Below are positions 4,986 through 8,314 of a DNA stretch of 8,314 bases, piece by piece (position 1 is the first letter of the stretch; each line of letters starts with the position of its first letter). Where the stretch lies: positions 1-8,314 of the forward strand of contig CAMDSI010000087.1 in the NCBI GenBank assembly GCA_945906915.1, in the 5' to 3' direction. Below the pieces are notes generated by a model. That model saw only the letters and a program-made list of their open reading frames with translations. It was not told where the DNA came from and searched no databases. Source of the DNA: Spirosoma fluviale. GTDB taxonomy: Bacteria; Bacteroidota; Bacteroidia; Cytophagales; Spirosomataceae. The position numbers and the translations under genes were made by a program.

Positions 4986-7559
4986 TTATTTTTTTTGTTT
5001 GGTTAACCCTTTTCTTGTTTTTCTTACCAAAGTCAAACCATCAGCACCTTCCTCAAAATCAGCCAAAATATATTCTCCCTCCGCTAATGCTCCTTTCAAT
5101 ATCTCTTCCGCCAAAGCATCTTCCAAATATTTCTGGATCGCTCTATTTAAAGGTCTAGCCCCATATTGAGGATCATAGCCCTTATCAGCCATGAAATCTT
5201 TCGCCTTATCCGTTAATTCTACTTCAAAACCAAGATTTACTAAACGAGTTTTTAACTTCGCTAACATTAAATCAATAATTTCATGAATCGTAGGACGCTC
5301 TAACGAGTTAAATACAATAATATCATCCAAACGGTTAATAAACTCTGGTGCAAAAGCCTTTTTTAATGCATTTTGAATAGTGGTCTTCGCATATTCATCC
5401 AAATTATCCACCTTAGATTTAGTCGAGAATCCAATTCCAGAACCAAAATCCTTCAAATCACGCGCTCCAATATTAGAGGTCATAATGATAATGGTATTCC
5501 TGAAATCAACTCGCCGACCTAAACCATCTGTTAAAATACCATCATCTAAAACTTGTAGCAATAAATTGAATACATCCGGATGGGCCTTCTCAATCTCATC
5601 TAATAGAACCACCGCATAAGGTTTACGACGAATCTTTTCCGTCAATTGACCACCTTCTTCATAACCTACGTAGCCCGGAGGCGCTCCTACTAAACGAGAT
5701 ACACTGAACTTCTCCATGTATTCACTCATATCAATACGAACTAGCGCATCCTCCTTATCAAATAAATACGTGGCCAAAACTTTAGCCATCTCTGTCTTAC
5801 CTACCCCTGTAGGACCTAAAAAGATAAATGAACCAATCGGTTTCTTCGGATCTTTTAAACCTACACGCGTACGTTGAATGGCCTTTACTAATTTCTTAAT
5901 GGCATCTGTTTGGCCGATAACTTGCTTAGCAAGTTCATCTTCCATCTGCAACAACTTCTCCCCTTCTTTCGCAGCTACCCGATTTACAGGTATTCCCGTC
6001 ATTTGAGCGATTACCTCCGCTACATGCTCCTCAGTAACAGTAAACTTCTGTTTCTTCGAGTCTTCTTCCCAAGCTGCCTTTGATTCTTCTAATTGATCAA
6101 TTAATTTCTTCTCCCGGTCGCGTAATTGCGCCGCTTCTTCATATTTCTGAGATTTCACCACTTGGTTCTTCTCTTTCTTCACGATTTCAATTTGAGCTTC
6201 TAGCGCCACAATATCTTCCGGCACATTGATATTAGAAATATGCACACGCGCACCCACCTCATCTAACACGTCAATTGCTTTATCCGGCAAGAAACGATCC
6301 GAAATGTACCGATCAGAAAGCTTCACAGAGGCTATAATGGACTCTTCCGTGTAAATGACATGGTGGTGATCTTCGTACTTATCTTTAATATTATGTAAGA
6401 TTTCGATCGTTTCATCGACAGTGGTAGCGTCTACCATAACGGTTTGGAAACGACGAGCTAAAGCACCATCTTTTTCAATATACTGACGGTATTCGTCTAA
6501 GGTGGTAGCACCAATAACTTGTATATCTCCACGAGCTAAAGCTGGCTTAAACATATTAGAGGCATCTAATGATCCTGATGCACCACCAGCACCTACTATT
6601 GTATGCAGTTCATCAATAAAAAGAATCACATCTGTCGACTTCTCTAATTCATTCATCACCGCCTTCATGCGCTCCTCGAATTGACCACGGTATTTAGTAC
6701 CTGCCACTAAAGAGGCGATGTCTAGCGTAACCACTCTTTTACCAAAAAGAACTCTTGATACCTTCTTCTGAACGATGCGCAAGGCTAAACCTTCCGCTAT
6801 GGCTGTTTTACCCACACCAGGTTCACCGATTAAAATAGGGTTATTTTTTTTGCGGCGCGATAAAATCTGCGCTACCCGTTCGATTTCTTTTTCACGACCT
6901 ACAATCGGATCTAATTTGCCATTTTCAGCAATCTTTGTTAGATCACGACCAAAATTATCTAGAACTGGTGTTTTACTTTTTTCGCCAGGCTTAGATCCAG
7001 TAGTACTACCAGAACTTGCCCCACCTGTAGAACCAGAACCCGCACTATATAAGCGAGAATCATCGTCATTATCGTCTGTATCTGAACCTGCTTTGGGATT
7101 AGATCCTTGACCATTTCCTGATTGGAATTCAACCATTTCTTTGATTAAATCATAATAGACTTGGTATTTCTCTAAAACTTGAGTCGCGACATTATCCTCA
7201 TCACGTAAAACAGCCATCAATAAATGATCTGTCTCCACGACATTGGTCTTGAAATATTTCGCTTCCAAATAGGTTAAGCGCAACACTTTTTCGGCCTGCT
7301 TAGTTAGGGGAATATTTAACATGTTCTCCCGATCAAAGGAAGAACGAGTGGTAGAAGCGGTAGAATGTTCGATGCTTTGGCGTAAAGAATCCAAAGAAAC
7401 ACCAGAACGCAATAATAAATCGATGCCTGGACCTTGTCCATCTCGAATCATTCCTAACATCAAATGTTCGGTACCGATATAATCGTGACCCAAACGTAAT
7501 GCCTCTTCTCTCGCTAGCGAGATGACTTCCTTCACTTTATTCGAAAATTTAGCCTCCAT
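4986..7559 (-). CDS. clpC: ATP-dependent Clp protease ATP-binding subunit ClpC
   Basis: ClpC is a hexameric AAA+ unfoldase that feeds proteins to ClpP. The 857 residues hold, in order: two ClpN repeats (about 3-145); a low-complexity Gly/Ser/Asp linker (146-195); the first ATPase module with Walker A GEPGVGKT (245-252), Walker B FIDE (314-317) and arginine region ALARR (366-370); a middle domain with a UVR-like coiled coil (about 464-499, VVKSQKYEEAAQLRDREKK); and the second ATPase module with GPTGVGKT (582-589), pore loop GYVGYEEGG (629-637) and Walker B LLDE (652-655). The tripeptide IGF (709-711) is where ClpP-docking loops lie. The UVR motif and single middle domain favour ClpC over ClpB or ClpA. 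No ctsR, mcsA or mcsB lies next to it, unlike Firmicutes. The ATG at 7557-7559 fits the family N-terminus. Confidence 0.97.
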   Translation of the reverse strand: MEAKFSNKVKEVISLAREEALRLGHDYIGTEHLMLGMIRDGQGPGIDLLLRSGVSLDSLRQSIEHSTASTTRSSFDRENMLNIPLTKQAEKVLRLTYLEAKYFKTNVVETDHLLMAVLRDEDNVATQVLEKYQVYYDLIKEMVEFQSGNGQGSNPKAGSDTDDNDDDSRLYSAGSGSTGGASSGSTTGSKPGEKSKTPVLDNFGRDLTKIAENGKLDPIVGREKEIERVAQILSRRKKNNPILIGEPGVGKTAIAEGLALRIVQKKVSRVLFGKRVVTLDIASLVAGTKYRGQFEERMKAVMNELEKSTDVILFIDELHTIVGAGGASGSLDASNMFKPALARGDIQVIGATTLDEYRQYIEKDGALARRFQTVMVDATTVDETIEILHNIKDKYEDHHHVIYTEESIIASVKLSDRYISDRFLPDKAIDVLDEVGARVHISNINVPEDIVALEAQIEIVKKEKNQVVKSQKYEEAAQLRDREKKLIDQLEESKAAWEEDSKKQKFTVTEEHVAEVIAQMTGIPVNRVAAKEGEKLLQMEDELAKQVIGQTDAIKKLVKAIQRTRVGLKDPKKPIGSFIFLGPTGVGKTEMAKVLATYLFDKEDALVRIDMSEYMEKFSVSRLVGAPPGYVGYEEGGQLTEKIRRKPYAVVLLDEIEKAHPDVFNLLLQVLDDGILTDGLGRRVDFRNTIIIMTSNIGARDLKDFGSGIGFSTKSKVDNLDEYAKTTIQNALKKAFAPEFINRLDDIIVFNSLERPTIHEIIDLMLAKLKTRLVNLGFEVELTDKAKDFMADKGYDPQYGARPLNRAIQKYLEDALAEEILKGALAEGEYILADFEEGADGLTLVRKTRKGLTKQKK

Positions 7560-7567
7560 ATCGTCTA

Positions 7568-7598
7568 TTTATGTTCATCAACCATTTGAACACATAAA
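7568..7598 (-). promoter_or_regulatory. Inverted repeat in the clpC leader
   Basis: On the minus strand TTTATG-TG-TTCA is followed nine bases later by TGAACATAAA, giving a 10-bp imperfect stem with a two-base bulge. It ends nine bases before the clpC ATG. No T-tract follows, so it is not a terminator. It could be an RNA structure or a protein-binding site for stress control; it does not match CIRCE as I know it. No clear -7 element was found in the 49-base gap to the gene upstream. Confidence 0.3.
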
Positions 7599-7608
7599 TT
7601 GTTCCCTA

Positions 7609-8205
7609 TTATTTTAAAAAAGTCAAAGACTCTTTTCCGTAATTCATTAATAAATCAAGTATTGACAAATTAGGCACAAATTCTGTCCCAAAACATTGCC
7701 TATACGGTCTATTTAAATAAATTGATCGCTCTGACCACTCTTTTTTTGCACTAATTAAATCATAACCACTTAGGCCATCAAATTTCTTAAACTCTTGTGT
7801 CACACTGAATTCTAAAGGCGAATCTAAAATATGATAAACCAAAGTCAACAAATCAATATTTAAATCTACTAAAAAAAACCTTTTTTTCGCAAAAATTTGA
7901 CTTAAATATGGCACAAAATATTCGTAGTAGGGTGCATTACCATAAGCTGCTTGAATGGCTCCTTGGTGTTGCTTAACCCAGTTTTGAGAATAATCGATCT
8001 TCGTATCTTTCGTATGAACTTTTTCTCCTGAAATATGAATAACTGGAACGGTTAAGCGTTCCACGCCATTCGCACCTAAAATCAAACAACGATTGCGAAA
8101 AGTTTGTTTGGGAAAATTCTCCTCCACTTCAAAAACCAAAGACGGATTCTGAAGCAAAAGCGTCATGTATTCTAAACTAGGCAAATAATGCGTCTCAATG
8201 TGCAT
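7609..8205 (-). CDS. WbqC-like family protein
   Basis: The 198-residue protein (ATG at 8203-8205) matches the WbqC-like family pattern: THYLPSLEYMTLLL near the start (5-18), FRNRCLILG (36-44), LTVPV (51-55), IDYSQNWVKQHQGAI (70-84), AYGNAPYY (87-94), and FVPNLSILDLLMNYG (176-190) near the end. Family members occur in O-antigen loci and as stand-alone genes in Bacteroidota. Their biochemical activity is not established, so none is assigned. There is no signal peptide or membrane segment, so it should be cytoplasmic. A TTG two codons upstream (8209-8211) could extend it by two residues, but an in-frame stop lies just before and the ATG is the better start. The gene ends 49 bases before clpC with no terminator visible. 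Confidence 0.87.
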   Translation of the reverse strand: MHIETHYLPSLEYMTLLLQNPSLVFEVEENFPKQTFRNRCLILGANGVERLTVPVIHISGEKVHTKDTKIDYSQNWVKQHQGAIQAAYGNAPYYEYFVPYLSQIFAKKRFFLVDLNIDLLTLVYHILDSPLEFSVTQEFKKFDGLSGYDLISAKKEWSERSIYLNRPYRQCFGTEFVPNLSILDLLMNYGKESLTFLK

Positions 8206-8241
8206 TCCCAAAAATTAATCGGATATTTGTAAATCAAAGAA

Positions 8242-8249
8242 CAAAGATA
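8242..8249 (-). promoter_or_regulatory. Candidate -7 element for the WbqC-like gene
   Basis: TATCTTTG on the minus strand matches TAnnTTTG and lies in the 50-base gap between the divergent starts, 36 bases upstream of the WbqC-like ATG. No TTG is seen at the usual -33 distance, so the call is weak. Confidence 0.35.
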
Positions 8250-8255
8250 ATAAGA

Positions 8256-8314
8256 ATGAAAGTGTCTCCCCTGTTTCTGTACAAACTAATTGGAAGATTA
8301 CCCCTACCTGTACT
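8256..8314 (+). CDS. Start of a divergent gene, possibly a lipid A (HtrB/LpxL-type) acyltransferase
   Basis: An ATG at 8256-8258 opens a frame that stays open to the window end (19 codons, then two bases). The visible peptide, MKVSPLFLYKLIGRLPLPV, is a hydrophobic N-terminus with the LPLPV turn often seen at the start of lysophospholipid/lipid A acyltransferases of Bacteroidota. These are inner-membrane enzymes that add secondary acyl chains to lipid A or related lipids. The DNA before the ATG is A-rich (AAAGATAATAAGA), as is usual for Bacteroidota starts. The evidence is a short resemblance only; no catalytic motif is in the window. Confidence 0.45.
   Translation, partial: MKVSPLFLYKLIGRLPLPV

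Noticed and set aside
6775..7110. Plus-strand ORF of 111 codons
   Set aside because: It lies wholly inside clpC, which has intact AAA+ motifs in this stretch, and its protein has no recognisable features.
8206..8211. TTG start extending the WbqC-like protein by two residues
   Set aside because: The ATG at 8203-8205 is a better start and fits the family N-terminus; a stop lies two codons before the TTG.
8222..8229. GATATTTG as a -7 element for the plus-strand gene
   Set aside because: The first base departs from TAnnTTTG and no -33 element could be placed, so it was not listed.
8215..8314. Minus-strand open frame running off the right edge (ending VQVGV...LQISD)
   Set aside because: It is short, matches no protein I know, and overlaps the more plausible divergent gene start at 8256.

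Overview
This window is a compact housekeeping segment of a bacterial chromosome, almost certainly from the phylum Bacteroidota. Three things point there: the start codons lack Shine-Dalgarno sequences and several are preceded by A-rich or T-rich DNA; promoter elements match the Bacteroidota pattern (TAnnTTTG at -7 with an upstream TTG/TTTG); and the gene set (a long ribosomal protein S16, a DUF4403-type lipoprotein, a WbqC-like protein, ClpC with a long Gly/Ser/Asp linker) is typical. Base composition is AT-rich. An order such as Cytophagales is a guess from overall feel and is not shown by the sequence.

All but one of the genes lie on the minus strand, so transcription runs from high to low coordinates. 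In that order they are: a WbqC-like protein (7609-8205), the AAA+ unfoldase ClpC (4986-7559), the fatty-acid reductase FabG (4238-4984, one base after clpC), a strong terminator, a DUF4403-like lipoprotein (2921-4177), RNase P RNA (about 2544-2902), ribosomal protein S16 (1664-2452), a second strong terminator, the ribosome maturation factor RimM (1063-1599), the tRNA m1G37 methyltransferase TrmD (399-1076, overlapping rimM), and the start of an EamA/DMT transporter (1-397, cut by the window edge). At the far right a divergent plus-strand gene begins at 8256; its 19 visible codons resemble the N-terminus of a lipid A acyltransferase.

Functionally, rpsP-rimM-trmD is the classic 30S-maturation and tRNA-modification cluster, next to the tRNA-processing ribozyme. 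ClpC is protein quality control and FabG is type II fatty acid synthesis. The usual fourth member, rplS, does not follow trmD.

I found no mobile element, CRISPR array, defence system or clearly undescribed system. The points most worth a second look are regulatory and structural. The S16 mRNA has an ordered leader, with a hairpin flanked by 8-nt direct repeats and a 5-codon upstream ORF. S16 carries a tandem-repeat acidic tail. Two intrinsic terminators end within 0-6 nt of the next start codon. The RNase P RNA appears to lack helix P12.
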